A stretch of DNA of 64,000 nucleotides from Flaccisagitta enflata (GCA_965153355.1 OZ231126.1:17112001-17176000); one strand, 5' to 3'; shown: positions 41,177 to 55,971, counted from the stretch's first letter. A program made the numbers and translations. Notes: generated by a model not told the origin, from the sequence alone.

Positions 41177-41908
41177 CGTTTGAAATATGCTATGACGAAG
41201 TAATAGAGATAATTGGATTCTGAAAAAAGTTCCTGATAGATAATGTTGATGCATATTGTGATGTGTAACTCCCAGGAATTTTTGACAAAAATTTGATCCT
41301 CGGAAAGAGTACAGAACTAGATGTTATCATATTCAGATTGTTTCTTTGCAAAAAAATGTCATTTGAACTGTTTTCCTTTAAATTGCTCTCATTTCTAAAG
41401 GAATTGAGCTACAGATACCAGATTGGTCTCAAATGAAAGGTATTTTGAAGTAGTTTTCGGGAAAGCTTGAGTTGAAATGCTTTTTTGATATTTCAGATCG
41501 ATTTTTGGACTGTGAACCAACTTTTCATCAAAATTTTTGTCGAGAAACCAATTGTTTTCAAGTTCCTTGTGATGTATCATTAAAGAAAAATTTCCCTCTT
41601 TGTATTTCCTTAAACTATGTCTATGGTAAATTAGGTTGAATTTGAGACCAATCTGGTACCTTTATCTCAATCCGTTTAGAAATAAGAGCAACTTAATGAA
41701 AAACTGTTCAGCTAAGAACTTAAAATCATAGTGTTTTTTACTGATTTTGATCAATATTTCCTCATTTGTCAAAAGGTATAGATTTTTGTAAAAAGTCCTA
41801 AGAGTTACTCATCATAAAATGCATCATCATTAGATTTTACAAACTTTTTACAGAATTGAATTATCTTTAATACTCTTTGTGTGATGTCGTCACAGAATAT
41901 TTCAAACG
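41177..41908. repeat. Foldback element ~730 bp
   Basis: The ends CGTTTGAAATATGC and GAATATTTCAAACG are inverted. Inner arms share TACCAGATTGGTCTCAAAT / ATTTGAGACCAATCTGGTA. No coding frame. Confidence 0.65.
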
Positions 41909-42139
41909 TGAAAAATCATACTGCATAAATATGAAAATGACCAAAAAACATCAGTTACATGAGTTTTGAGCACTTGAGGGGAAGACATACCGTCAACCAT
42001 GAGTTTTTCCAAACTTTTTTTTCTAGATGCACACTCTCACATAAGGGATAAAAGTCTTAAAACTTTTTGGGACTTAAGATTTGGTTGCGGCTTTACCAAC
42101 CAGTCTCTTTTAGTGAGTTTTAACTGATTCGAAAGAAGC

Positions 42140-42358
42140 AAGGCCGTTTGCATGGCCACTCAAGTCGCACGCGGGTAGGCAGGGCAATGATTAGACATAA
42201 AAAACTTTGTTTATTAATTTGGGCATGGGCATTAACGCCAAAACAAACACATACACACTAAAAAAAGCAGTGTTACTGATATACAGACAGACGGACGGAT
42301 TAACTGACAAATCATCTGACTAACAAACAATATGAGTCATGGAGTCGCGTGTACAGTG
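42140..42358 (+). mobile_element. Degenerate Helentron-like element
   Basis: CAAGGCCGTTTGCATGG, AGTCGCACGCGGGTAGGC, an ACGGACGG tract and the truncated hairpin half GGAGTCGCGTGTA. Confidence 0.4.
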
Positions 42359-42421
42359 AAAGAAAGACAACCCAGAAGATGATTATTCATTTGTTCATGG
42401 GGCATCTTGTGACATCTGTAT

Positions 42422-44918
42422 TAGGACAGGGGTTCTGACACAGATTTTGGCAGATCCTTCTTGTTAACGGCGCTTTGGCTCAAAATCAATGTAGTATTAA
42501 TGTTCTGCCTTCAAAAGTCACGTTGGGTATCAGGAAATTGTGACCGCCACCCCCCCACCCCCCTCAGAAGGTGGTGACCTCTAAAGATTAAGCAATTCGC
42601 CTTCTTTTGCTAATAAATTCTAAATGGATCATTCAAAAAGCCTGGTGATGGTCTCATTTGAAAGGTATTTACGTGGAGAACATAAAAGATTACTGATATG
42701 AAAGAGGGGTCCCAAGGGGGGCCCTTAAGGGGCCCCTAAAGTGATTGAAGGGGCCCCCAAAGCATCCAATACATGAAAATGTGCAATGATTTGTTAAAAA
42801 AACTAGGTAATGGTGTCATTTAAAACGTTTCTACCCATAGAATATGAAAAATTACTGATATGGAAGAGGGGGCTCCAAAGGGGCCCCTAAAGAACCCCAA
42901 AGAGGTTAAAGGGGCCCTTGAAGGATCTATAACCATGAAAATGTAGATTGGACTCTTTGATAAATCTGATTGTGGTGTTTTTGGAAGGTATCTACGTGGA
43001 GAACATGAAATGTTATTGACATGGATGATGGGGTCCCTAGGTGGCCGCTTAGGGCCCCCAAAGGGATTGAAGAGGACCCCAAAGGATCTAAAGTCTTGAA
43101 AATTTAAAATGAATTGTTCAAAAAATCTGGTAGTGTTCTCATTTGGAAGGTTTTTACATAAAAAACATAAAACGTTACTGATATGGAAAATTTGGTTCCC
43201 AGGGGACCCCTAAGGTGCCGCTGAGGAGTAAAAGAGGGCCCCAATGAATCCAAAATCATGAAAATCTTGAATTGTCATAGTTTTCTCTAAAAGACAGACC
43301 AAAATAAACAATCAGATAACACCTGTTTAACAATTATCGTTCCAACTGCTAAGTGTTGGAAAATAAACACACTTTTTTCAATGTGAATCTCATTTCATTG
43401 ACTTGTATAAAAGTAAATATATAATTTTAACTTATTTTTAAGAAAAAAAACTTGGTTTGATTACATTACAACGAATATGATTAAAATAAACACACTATTA
43501 AAGACTCAGTGACTCAGTGAAATTTCTGTTTTTCATTATCTTGACAACACTTCAATCTTGAGTTTTTAACAGATTATTCGGCATTCCGTCGCCTTTCTAC
43601 CGCAGAAAAGAACTGTCCACTTTAAACTCGAGCAATCAAGTAAGAAAACTTGCTTGCTACCAACATTCAATTGTGGAAAAATATGGTTCGCCTTTATCCA
43701 AATTTTTCCGGTAAAAATTCATGATAACTTATACATCCTGGCTAGTTTGTGTAAAAATTTCAAGCCACTGGCTCGATCTTTTTTATGGTTTTTTTCTTGT
43801 TTAAAGTTGGGACGATAATTGTGAAACAGGTGTTAGGTATACAGACAGAGAGACGGACAAAAAAAAAAAGACAGACAAATGGGCGGATAAACCAAGAGAG
43901 TGAAAGCGCAGAGTGTGGAGTTCAGTTGATTTAGCTGGGCAATCAGTTATGTGTCAAGATTAAGGGAAAATCTTGACACATTTGTCTGTCTGTCTTTTTG
44001 TGTGTCTGTCTGTCTGTATACCTATCTGTTTGTTTATTTTGGTCTGTCTTTTAGAGAAAACTAAGACAATTCATGATTTTCATGATTTTGGATTCATTGG
44101 GGCCCTCTTTTACTCCTTAGCGGCTCCTTAGGGGCCCCCTGGAAACCAAATTTTCCATATCAGTAACGTTTTATGTTTTTTATGTAAATACCTTCCAAAT
44201 GAGACCACTTCCAGATTTTTTGAACAATTCACTTTAAATTTTCAAGACTTTAGATCCTTTGGGGTCCTCTTTAATCCCTTTGGGGGCCCTAAGTGGCCAC
44301 CTAGGGACCCCATCATCCATGTCAATAACATTTCATGTTCTCCACAAAGATACCTTTCAAAAACACCACAATCAGATTTATCAAAGAGTCCAATCTACAT
44401 TTTCATGGTTATAGATCCTTCAAGGGCCCCTTTAACCTCTTTGGGGTTCTTTAGGGGCCCCTTTGGAGCCCCCTCTTCCATATCAGTAATTTTTCATATT
44501 TTATGGGTAGAAACGTTTTAAATGACACCATTACCTAGTTTTTTTTTAACAAATCATTGCACATTTTCATGTATTGGATGCTTTGGGGGCCCCTTCGATC
44601 ACTTTAGGGGCCCCTTAAGGGCCCCCCTTTGGGACCCCTCTTTCATATCAGTAATCTTTTATGTTCTCCACGTAAATACCTTTCAAATGAGACCATCACC
44701 AGGCTTTTTGAATGATCCATTTAGAATTTATTAGCAAAAGAAGGCGAATTGCTTAATCTTTAGAGGTCACCACCTTCTGAGGGGGGGGGGTGGCGGTCAC
44801 AATTTCCTGATACCCAATGCGACTTATGAAGGCAGAACATGAATACTACATTGATTTTGAGCCAAAGTGCCGTTAACAAGAAGGATCAGCCAAAATTTGT
44901 GTCAGAACCCCTGTCCTA
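42422..44918. mobile_element. Large foldback element, copy 2
   Basis: The same TAGGACAGGGGTTCTGACAC ends and arms as copy 1 at 13498, with a perfect 8-bp flanking duplication ATCTGTAT (42414-42421 and 44919-44926). The arms hold the same four or so 150-bp units. The centre (about 43320-44040) is 0.7 kb of AT-rich sequence not seen in copy 1. The duplication size fits hAT-like transposition. No transposase is visible. Confidence 0.85.
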
Positions 44919-44926
44919 ATCTGTAT

Positions 44927-46000
44927 GAGTACGTGAGCAAAGAGCTCCGTGTAACTTTTCACCTTTCCTCCAATTCATCTCTCTCTTATTTTGTTCTTTT
45001 TTGCTCTTTTCGTCTCTTTTTTTTATCGTTTTTTTTTTCCTTTTTTGGTGAGACTTGACCTCATTGTTGTTGGCCTGAATGAGAGATGAATAGATGATGT
45101 TATGATGCAGAGCACAGACTGAACCTTAAAATGCAGTTCTAAGACTTCTGCAAAACTGGCAACAAAATGCTTCTAGTTTTGTCTTTTATTAACTGATTAA
45201 GTTTTGGTAAGTTTGATGATCCAACATTCTCACATTTAAGATACACACTTGATTACTAGTAGAGCACAAAAAAGATGCAGAAAATGTTTTCTGTAATTTT
45301 TGTCAATAAAAACAGTTGATAAACACTTCTGCTTTTGTGGCAACAGGGCCCATACGCGATTTTATTACCTAGCCTGGAGAGGATGGACTATTTCAAACAG
45401 CGGACTACATGGCAACATGGATGACAGATTGCAATTCAGAGACCATAGACTATAGTCGACAAACCGCAGACAACAGACCGATAAGGAAATGATGTTAACA
45501 ACTACTGATGTTGAAAACCAGTGACTTGAAATGACTTGCAACGACTTAGAATGAGTTTAGAAAAAAAATGAGTGCAAAAAAAGAAAAAATAGACTGACGG
45601 AAACACAGACCGACTGACGGATGAATGGACCAACGGACAGTCAAAGCAAAGCAACGCGCATGCGACTGAAAATTGACAATATGCTAAAAATGTACGTTAA
45701 TCTTTCAGAGTTGCTTGGCTGAAGCTAGTTCTCAGGTGGTGGATTCAGGTTGTGTTATCTAACTTTGTTTCGACATTCAAAATGAGAAAATGGAAGTAGG
45801 CCAATGTTTCCTCCTCTTCCTTTCCTCAGTCTTTTCCTCTCATTCAGAAATCTTATTGGCACCAATAAGTACCACGAGAATAAATTGAGTTTCTGAGGAA
45901 GACGTCGCGTGCGTGACAAGTTTTCAACGACAAAAATAACATCGATAAAAAGACACCTTCAACACATACAGTAGATCTCGTCTAGACTTAAGGTAACGGG
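44927..46000. other. Intronic sequence
   Basis: A decayed Helentron-like fragment with AATGACTT-type units (45515-45560) and an ACGCGCATGCGACTG end near 45656. No exon-like frame. Confidence 0.4.
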
Positions 46001-47032
46001 GGCAAGCATTGTAAAAAAAGAAATGAAGCCAGAGGAATGATATTCAGGGGTGTATATAATTGAACGGCTTTTGATTTTATTCCCCCCCCCCTGCCTTTGA
46101 TTTTCTTCCCCGCGCCGCGTCGCGTCGCGATACAAAATCTATGATTTTCTGCCCCACAAAGCAATAAAACAGTATATTTTAGGTTTAAATGGTGTTAAAT
46201 TGTGTTGTAATAATCAAATTTTACCTTTTGGTACTACCAAAAGTGTTGAATCTTCAAAAATTTTCTTTTTTCTTTTTTTCAAGTTTTTGATTTTTTTCCC
46301 CTTCTCCAAACCCTTTGATTTTATTCCCCCCCCCCCCCGCCGGGGGGGAATGCTCAACTATATACAGGCCTGGTGATATTTGAAACATAGACTAATAAAG
46401 GGATGTTTTTTAGATGCGTCCGTCAGGAACGCATCTCTATAAGAGGGTCCGTCGGTCCGTCGGTCCGTCCGTCTGTCCGTCCGTCCGTTACGCCTGTGCA
46501 AGAACCCTGTTTCTTGGCTGTTTTTGGCCACGGTGAGATCCTACACTGAAACAAATGATCAGTCAACATGTTTGAGAGTCTTTTCACCCGTCTGTTTGTC
46601 CATCTGTCACTCCATACATATGTCACATGATCAATACACGCTGGGACACAGCCCGGACGCATCATTGCCCGGTCGGGCTTGTTTGCCTATGATAGCTGGT
46701 TGCCATAAAAACGCATTTCCATGTATTTTCGCTGAAATATCAATATTTTGAGAATTTTTTTGAGGGAACATTTTTTTTAATTAAATTTGCTACAACTTTC
46801 CCACAGTGTGTTCTGTAAGAATGTCGCTCGTTTAGCAGTTGCTAGGGGTTGTCACACATAGATACGCTGCTTAGCAACGGCCAAACGAGCGACATTCTTA
46901 CAGAACATACTGTAGGAAAGTTGTAGCAAATTTGATTTTAAGCTATGTTTCCTAAAAAAATCTCTCAAAATATGACCAGTCTATGAACTAAATATCACTC
47001 CCCTGGCTTCATTTGTCTTTCCACAATGCTTG
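46001..47032. repeat. Foldback element with nested palindrome
   Basis: The ends GGCAAGCATTGT and CACAATGCTTG are inverted, with GAAATGAAGCCAG / CTGGCTTCATTT next to them. A tighter palindrome (about 46770-46960) shares GAATGTCGCTCGTTTAGC and its inverse. A Helentron-like element (46412-46683) interrupts the left arm. Confidence 0.55.
46412..46683 (-). mobile_element. Helentron-like element, AGATGCG subfamily
   Basis: Hairpin AGATGCGTCC...GAACGCATCT, CTATAAGAGGGTCC and a GTCC/GTCG/GTCT tract. The opposite end has GGACGCATCATTGCCC and GGCTTGTT. Confidence 0.6.
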
Positions 47033-47272
47033 GACGGACCAACCAACGAATGGACAGTGACTTGTTGAGTCGAGTAGCACGGGACTAAAAAGATGCGATT
47101 ATGAATAACTGATCATGTTTATGAATAGTTCTTTAATCTAGCACCCATCTTCTATTTCCGTGGTTTTTTTTCCACGGTGGCCTCAAAATATGACATGTGT
47201 ATTGTGCAAAAAGAAAATATCAAAGGGAATGGCACAGCGCGGCGGCCGCACGATGTCACGAGCGGGAAGGGC

Positions 47273-47387
<115 letters not shown>

Positions 47388-47748
47388 GACAGAAAGAAAT
47401 TACTGTTAAGATATACCAACGACCGGGACAGAGACAGACGGACGGAGAGACAAAACGACCAATAAACCGGGAACAAAAACAGCAAAAGCCAGAAAATGGA
47501 AGACAGTCACCAGATATATAGACAAACGAACTGACAAAAATACTATGGAAAAGACGTGCGTACCGACATTATCAGATAGAGAAGGAAAGACGGAATGCGC
47601 AGATAACAGGGTAGACAAACAAATCGATTGTATGTCGAGCCGTGCAAAACATGCGATCTCAAGGCACGCGAGGTGGGGCGAAACAAAAATTACACAATCA
47701 CATTGAGCAAAGGAAAAGAAACCGTTTGAAAGAAGATGGAAAGCAACA

Positions 47749-47842
<94 letters not shown>
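47749..47842. repeat. (GT)n microsatellite
   Basis: Pure GT array. Confidence 0.95.
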
Positions 47843-47844
<2 letters not shown>

Positions 47845-47955
47845 CTTTCTGTAAGTCTATCTATCTGTCTGTCTTTGTCTATGTCTGTGTAAAAACGACA
47901 AACAAATCTTTCCATCATTAACAATATACCTCGTACTAAATCTTCATTTTTTTAG

Positions 47956-48060
47956 GACCCGTCATATGAAACCATTTAGCACAGATAGCTCGGGGTTAGC
48001 TTTGCCCTTAGCAATAGCAGGCTCGCATGGACCAAAACGAAACATCTGGAGAATTTCTCA
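47956..48060 (+). CDS. Candidate exon, unassigned
   Basis: After a CATTTTTTTAG acceptor the frame reads MKPFSTDSSGLALPLAIAGS, then HGPKRNIWRISH, up to a G|GTCAAT donor (phase 2 to phase 1). It looks protein-like and lies in the intron between the exons at 39016 and 54377. Its entry phase does not match the exon at 39016, so it would need another exon in between. It could be chance. Confidence 0.22.
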
Positions 48061-48133
48061 TGGTCAATACTTATTTGTCTTTCTTCTCCCTTTTTCCCTG
48101 CAAAGTTTTGTGCCCTTCTTCTTCTCCGTTTTA

Positions 48134-49487
<1,354 letters not shown>

Positions 49488-49989
49488 AGATGCGTATAAG
49501 AGATGCTGTGTCCATAGGTAGGTCCGTCTGTCTATTCGTCTGACACCAGAAAATTTCTTAACGTGATTTTCTGGGTTTACTCTTCATTTCTCTTTATGTC
49601 TCTTCATTTCTCTTCATTCCTCTTTGTGTCTCTTTATCTATCCCTTCATGTATCTCTTCATGTATCTCTTCATGTGTCACTTCATTTACCTCTTCACGTG
49701 TCTCTTCATGTGTCTTCTCACGTGTCTCTTCATGTGTCTCTTCATATGTCATTTTATGTGTCTCTTTATGTGTCTCTTCATGTGTCTCCTCATGTCTCAT
49801 GTCTCCATGGCTCTTCATGTCTTCATGTTCAACTTTAGAAGTGTCCTTGCATTATCATGGGCGTTGGGGATATCTCATATCTTTATATCTTGATATCATT
49901 GTGTTTTGATATCTTTATCTTAGTATCTTTGTATCTTGATATCTCACAACTACGGAAGACGCATCTATTGGAAATCTCTTGGCCTTGTT
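49488..49989 (-). mobile_element. Helentron-like element, AGATGCG subfamily, long core
   Basis: The end AGATGCGTATAAGAGATGC (hairpin partly lost) is followed by a degenerate tandem of TCTCTTCATG-type 10-12-bp units (49580-49820). The opposite end has GACGCATCTATTGG and TCTTGGCCTTGTT. Confidence 0.6.
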
Positions 49990-50137
49990 GAGAAAAATTT
50001 TGATGTCAAGGCTTTGTCATTCAATAATCATTTCATCGTTTAGTAAGCATAATTTGAGATGTTGAGATTAAACCGATACCTCTTTCATAGTCAAAAGACG
50101 GTTCCGATAATGCCTTGATAATGGATGAACTTTTTTT

Positions 50138-50222
50138 AGATGCAAGGACGCAACTCTTCAAGTCGCTGTGTCTGTCAGTCCGCTTGATCATTCGTCTTCT
50201 TACATCGTGTATCCGGCCTTTG
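50138..50222 (-). mobile_element. Minimal Helentron-like element (85 bp)
   Basis: The hairpin-like end AGATGCAAGGACGCAACT and the opposite end GTGTATCCGGCCTTT are only about 60 bp apart, with almost no core. Confidence 0.45.
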
Positions 50223-51452
50223 TATGCATCACAATCCCTCCCCTTCGACCAAATTAGCATCTGCAATAACACATCTCCTGCCTACTATCTTGCGAATATG
50301 TATATAGACAAGCATTATGGGGCATATCTTCCCAAAGAATGATACAAACATAAGAAAATTGGTGATGTTTGGAAACCTCATGGAATTTCCGAGCTAATGG
50401 CGCAAACCGCAATGCTTTTACTTGCTACCCCAAGCAGAAAATAGCCCCCCCCCCAAAAAAAAAAAGCATTTAAGAATTTCATAGTTCCAAGCGCAACATT
50501 GTCAGTTACGAATGAACCTTTTTGTTCAGACCAGGGTGACAAATTGCTGTCAAGTTGGCTTCAAGTTGGCGTCAAGTTGGTCTGCAAATAATCCAGATAA
50601 CACTTTTTTAACAGTGCGATCAAACTGTCACAGAGTCAGATGCAGAAGCTACAGTTGTGGCTGTATGTCCAGGCTCAAGAGAATCGTTCTCAAGGTGTAG
50701 GAGAACGTCACACCATCTTACATCAAATCACTTGATGGAAGCATGCCGAGGCTCTCAATAGCCATAGTTAATGCCCAGGAAGGTCAGACAAAATACTTGT
50801 TGTGTCTAACAAATGTCTAATATGTTCCATGATAAATAAAGGAACTGCATATAATTTTGTCTATATAATTTTTAACAAAATAGCATTTGCGCGCGAGTAA
50901 AGGCCGTGATTAGTTCCAACTTCTAAGGCTATTGACCTCGGTGGATATTAAGCTGTTTCTATTTTGTTATCATTGTTGAGTAACGTTGAACTGAAATGTT
51001 AGCCAACAATCGAATGGAGCGGAGTATGCAAACAGCATGTGATTTCTGCTTGAAAATGAATAATGTTTCGTATTATGATATTAAAAGATAATCCTCCATT
51101 TCCTGAGACCTGCAGAGGAATTCTCCAGGGAGAAAACTCGTGGCGTTACAACTTTCATATATATTTTAGTACCATGGTATAGAATGCCGGCGATCCCATA
51201 TGGTTGATTCTCGATTCTTGCCTTCAATGGTATGGTTTTTAACAACATTGCCTTTGATATCTAGATTATCCTTGGATAGCTACATCATCATTTGGTAATT
51301 TGTTTGTAACAATTGGGATGAAATATTACAAAAAATTTTGATTTCAGATTTTGGGGTTGACATAAGATTTTTTGAAAGGGTTGTTTCAGGAAGAAGAGTT
51401 TCAGTTTCTTGCTATTTTTGGTATATGAGGAGTATGAGAAGGTGCCCAGATG
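50223..51452. other. Intronic sequence
   Basis: Three GTCAAGTTGG repeats near 50550. A possible exon-like segment at 50609-50696 was considered and not accepted. Confidence 0.4.
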
Positions 51453-52069
51453 GCACTGTGCTTTTAAGAAAATTCTCAGTGGAAAGTCATATAACTGTGG
51501 GTTTTTCTGCATTTTTGAGCAGTTTTGGGATGTAAGAGTATGTAACTAGCAAAAATAAAATCATTCCCCGAGCGCTTTTTGAGTAATCTTCAAAATAGAA
51601 AAAAATCAACCTATTTTTAATGCAGATTCTAATGAGTTGTATAGGCTCATTTTTTGATTCCATATTGTTATTCTATACAAAATTTCCTTTCGTTTGATAG
51701 GTCGCACTTTATGGTTTTATAAAGAAATTAGGTTTTTATATTTTGAGCCACCGTTACTTTTTTGTAACGGTGACTCAAAAAATGAAAACCTTAATTCTTT
51801 GCAAAAGTATAGAGTGCGACCTATCAAATGAAAGAGAATTTTGCATAGATTAACAATATAGAATCAAAAATTTAGTCAACACATCCCAGAAGAATCTGCA
51901 TTGAAATTAGGTCTATTTTTTTCTGATTTTGAAGGTTACTCAAAAAGCGCTCAGGGAATGATTTTGTTTTTGCTAGTTACATGCTCTTACACCCCAATAA
52001 TGCTCAAAAATGCAGAAAAACCCACAGTTATATGACTTTTCACTCAGAATTGTTTTAAAAGCACAGTGA
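51453..52069. repeat. Foldback element with ~300-bp arms
   Basis: The ends GCACTGTGCTTTTAAGA and TTTTAAAAGCACAGTG are inverted. The arms stay complementary to a centre at CCGTTACTTTTTTGTAACGG near 51755. No coding frame and no clear flanking duplication. Confidence 0.75.
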
Positions 52070-52595
52070 TGGATATGGTTTCCTTGGACACGCCATATTT
52101 ATCAAGTGTTTTCTTGTAGTCTGCATATCTCATGTATAGACAGAAATTGGTGACTTTTTTTAAATGATGCATAACTTTTGACCAGTCTTGTGATAATTTC
52201 TGTAGAGGGAATATTTCTTTAGAAATTTAAAGGATAGTTGTGATGGGTCCGGATTAAACACCAGTGAGAGCTCCAAAGGCTCTCATCCTTTATTAAGGTA
52301 GGGTTGAGTAGTAATGTTGTCCAACTTTCATACATTGGAAAATCTGGATTGTGTGACAGATATTGGAGAAAAGTGGGTGGTGTGCCACATGTGTGTGTGT
52401 GTGTTGTCACACACGAAGAAGAGTGTGGCGTTTTAGTGTTCCACCATCATAGAACAGAACAAACTCATATCCAAGAAAAGAGTGAAACAAGACACTTTGT
52501 TTCCCCGGTAAAACGGTATTTCCTTCTAAGTTCAGACATGCAACAATTCATTCTTTAGATTCAATAACGTTCTTCCAGTGAGAAGATTTCAGTAA

Positions 52596-52597
<2 letters not shown>

Positions 52598-52679
<82 letters not shown>
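52598..52679. repeat. (CT)n microsatellite
   Basis: Pure CT array. Confidence 0.95.
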
Positions 52680-52680
<1 letters not shown>

Positions 52681-52854
52681 TTTCACGGTCGTTGTTTGAT
52701 TCGCGCTTGCGCCTTTTGAAGCAAGGCTTGTTCAATACAAAGCACGTGTGGACCATCTTGGTCAAAACCGGAGTTATAAAGATAGCTGATTAAGTTTCGC
52801 GTTTCGTAGTTTCTCCATTGAGCGCCCACCCGCCTCTGTTCATTTTAGCTCTTA

Positions 52855-53352
52855 CACTTTTTTTTTTATATAAGAACGTCATTTTTTGAGCAAGCCTTCA
52901 ATGTTCTTAAATTTTGAGCAGTTTCAAGGCTTGAACATTCTTAAATTGTTCTTAATTTAAACGCATTTTTAACCTTCAATTAAGAACGTTCTTAATTAGT
53001 TTTAAGTTTGTCATAAAGGAGAAAATAAAGGAAAATATCAATGAAACAACAAACTAGCAGATTTAAATGTTTTAAGTGTTTTAAGATCAATGAAAGTAGA
53101 AAAATATACGCTATTTAAAGTGAGACATGATTTGCTCAATATAAAAGATACACAGTCTATCCATTGACAAGGTACAATTGATTAAGAAAAGCACAGAAAA
53201 AAAATGTTCTTAAATTTTTAAGATCTTAAACCTAATGTTCTTAAATTTTAGAAAAAATGAAGCCTTCCAATGTTCTTAGCATGTTCTTAAATTTTTAACG
53301 TTCTGAAGCCTAACGTTCTTATAAACTTGGTTCTTATAAAAAAAAATAAGTG
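52855..53352. mobile_element. Tc1/mariner-like TA-flanked MITE
   Basis: The ends CACTTTTTTTTTTTATATAAG and the complement of TTATAAAAAAAAATAAGTG, bordered by TA. The interior repeats TTCTTAAATTTT motifs in both senses. Confidence 0.65.
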
Positions 53353-54376
53353 TACTTCTGCATAGACCCGCTCAGCCCTTTCAATATTGCACATTTCAAG
53401 GTTTCTTCGAAGTTGTGAGCATTTGTTTGAACCATATCATGCTAAAAAGAATTTCGGGAGAATCTTTTAACTTGATTTAAGAATGTAACCCCGACCCCCC
53501 CCCCCTTCCCCCCCAGAAAAGGTAAGATCACAGCTCGGGACTCTTTTCGATTGCATCCCACTTTTGAAGATCATTTTTCAAAAATGGATGGATGGATGGT
53601 TGGTCACGCTCGAGTTGAAAATCGCAAAAAAATGTTAAAAATCAATTGAAAACCAATCTTGTTTATCATTCGTGTTACTCGTCAATTCATCTATTATGAT
53701 ATTTATACACGGTTAGGTTAAATGGAGCTTGGGAAAGGATGGGATAGGATAGTATATGCCTAAGGAATTTTGATAGTGCAAAAGACCAGGTGTATATGTG
53801 TATGTAATGGAAGCTTACACTATATAAATGTCCATAATTTTTCCAAATTCTCTTCAGGTTCTCTTTCCGTTTTGATGATTGTATGAGATTTGTATAGGAT
53901 GAATTGTTGCACATGCCATATCGAGCACGGAATAGGTCTGATAGAGCTCGGGATAGGTCTAAGAATTTATGTTACTTGTCATTTCATTTTAAACCATATT
54001 CATCTACGGTTAGGTCAATAGAACTTGGCATAGGTCTGATAGAGCTAGGGATAGGTCTAAGAATTGAAAAAGCCGGCGCACCGTCTTGGCCCATGTATCC
54101 GGCCTTGTTTGATAAAATGTTAGTTTGCAGTATTTTGGATCAAGACGAATTAAGTCATTTCCCATCGATTGTCCCCCAAAAGACATTATACCGAAACTGA
54201 TACAAATGTGATACTAATGATATGATACCAATATGATACTAATTTTCACAATGAGTTTTCAATTTCAAGAGCGCCCCGTGGCGCAAAAAAGAAAACAATC
54301 ACAATGAAATACTTGCTTGTCGTCACAATCAATCGAATTTTCGTTTTAACAACGGCTATCAAATTTGTGTTCACAG
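53353..54376. other. Intronic sequence
   Basis: A tandem of GATAGAGCTCGGGATAGGTC type near 53935-54060 and a single GTATCCGGCCTTGTT end at 54095-54109. No exon-like frame until the acceptor at 54376. Confidence 0.4.
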
Positions 54377-54517
54377 TGACATCCGGCGGAGGAGGAGGAG
54401 GAGGAGGGACGGCGGCGTTACCGGCTGGGGCTCAAATCACCGACAGCGCGGCCGCAGCGTCGGTCATGGCCGCAGCTTACCAACGACTATTCGCTTTAGA
54501 AGCTACCAGAGCGCATG
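54377..54517 (+). CDS. ZFPM: FOG/ZFPM-like gene, Gly/Ala-rich linker exon
   Basis: A 141-nt exon between a TTTGTGTTCACAG acceptor and a G|GTATGT donor. Phase 1 at the start matches the zinc-finger exon at 39016, and it also ends in phase 1. It encodes TSGGGGGGGGTAALPAGAQI, then TDSAAAASVMAAAYQRLFAL and EATRAH. The high GC of the exon against an AT-rich intron supports coding. No domain is recognised. It would be part of the linker after the first finger. The 15-kb intron before it may hold further exons. A (GA)n array starts about 11 nt after the donor. Confidence 0.65.
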
Positions 54518-54526
54518 GTATGTTTT

Positions 54527-54527
<1 letters not shown>

Positions 54528-54575
<48 letters not shown>

Positions 54576-54615
54576 GAGTGAGAGCGAGAGCGAGAGCGAG
54601 AGCGAGAGCGAGAGC

Positions 54616-54658
<43 letters not shown>

Positions 54659-54680
54659 TAGAAAAGAAAGAAGAAAAAAA

Positions 54681-54766
<86 letters not shown>

Positions 54767-54792
54767 CAAAGAAAGAAACAAAGAAACAAAGA
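54528..54792. repeat. (GA)n and (GAAA)n microsatellites
   Basis: GA array with GC interruptions (54528-54658) and GAAA array (54674-54792), starting at the donor of the preceding exon. Confidence 0.95.
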
Positions 54793-54926
54793 GAGGAAGA
54801 AAGAGTGGAAGCAAGAGTGGAAGCAAGAGAGGGAGAAAGACAGGAAGAAAGGAAGAAAAAAAACGACAGAAAGGCAGACGGACAGATCGACATACAGACA
54901 GACAGACAGAAAGAAAGAAAGAAAAC

Positions 54927-55462
54927 TAGTCATCCAAGGATCGCACATGGTCAGCGGTACCCGATGCCCTGCTTGAAGTAATCAGCTAAAGAGGTGGAGT
55001 GTGAGCAGGGCAGCGGCCCCAAAGGGCTGATGTCCTGTAGGACACGGGTGAATTTCCACACGTCCTGAGAGAGCATATTTGGGGTAATTTTCCATAATAT
55101 TCATTGGGAATTTGGAATTTTTCTCAATTTTTTGTCAATTTGCCATGTTATTCAGTGGGAATTTGAGGCCTGAGAGGCTGGATTAAAAGCCCAAGAGGCT
55201 GAATTTGAGGCCCATGAGGCTGGATTTGAGGCCTGAGAGGCTGGATTTGAGGCCTGAGAGGCTGGATTTAGGGCCTGAGAGGCTAGATTTGAGGCCTGAG
55301 AGGCCAGATTTGAGGCCCGAGAGGCCAGATTTAAGGCCTGAGAGGCTGGATTTGAGTCTGGGGAGGCTTGAGAAGCTTCGAAGGGGGGGGTACGTACGGA
55401 AGGACGTACATAATTTTTTGCCCCTGTGTCCTACAGGACATCGGCCCTTTGGGGCCGCTGCC
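54927..55462. mobile_element. Hairpin-ended minisatellite element, copy 3
   Basis: The outer segment CTAGTCATCCAAGGATCGCA (54927) is near-identical to that at 1050. The left arm is GGGCAGCGGCCCCAAAGGGC, followed by eight or so 21-bp units GAGGCTGGATTTGAGGCCT (55165-55360) and a right arm ending GGGGCCGCTGCC at 55462. Confidence 0.7.
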
Positions 55463-55463
<1 letters not shown>

Positions 55464-55530
<67 letters not shown>

Positions 55531-55971
55531 CAGAAAGAAAGAAAGAAAGTGGAAGAAAGAGAGAGTAAGAATAAGAAACAGAAAAATGAAATGGAGGAAA
55601 AACAGAAAAATGAAAAGGAGGGGAAGAAGAAACAAGGTCAAGTAGAGTGAATCGTCCGACGTTTTCGTGACAGACAGACCAACGGACAGACCGGTCATAG
55701 CAATGCGTGTGCGCACCTGAAAAAAAGCACAAAAGAAAAAGACAAAGGATAAGATCAAGAAGAAGGAGAAGAAGAAGAAGAAGAAGAAGAAGAAGAAGAA
55801 GAAGAAGAAGAAGAAGAAGAAGAAGAAGAAGAAGAAGAAGAAGCAGAAGAAGAAGAGAAAAAAAGAAGAAGAAGAAGAAGAAGAAGAAGATGAAGAAGAA
55901 GAAGAAGAAGAAGAAGAAGAAGAAGAAGAAGAAGAAGAAGAAGAGGTAGAAGAAGAAGAAGAAGAAGAAGA
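55464..55971. repeat. (GAAA)n and (GAA)n microsatellites
   Basis: GAAA array 55464-55551 and GAA array 55759-55971. The Lys/Arg and Ser/Phe-rich frames over them are artefacts. Confidence 0.95.

Noticed and set aside
50609-50696. Exon-like segment after CTTTTTTAACAG with a CAAG|GTGTAG donor
   Set aside because: All three frames are open but none fits the phases of the flanking FOG exons, and the sequence next to it is a short tandem repeat.
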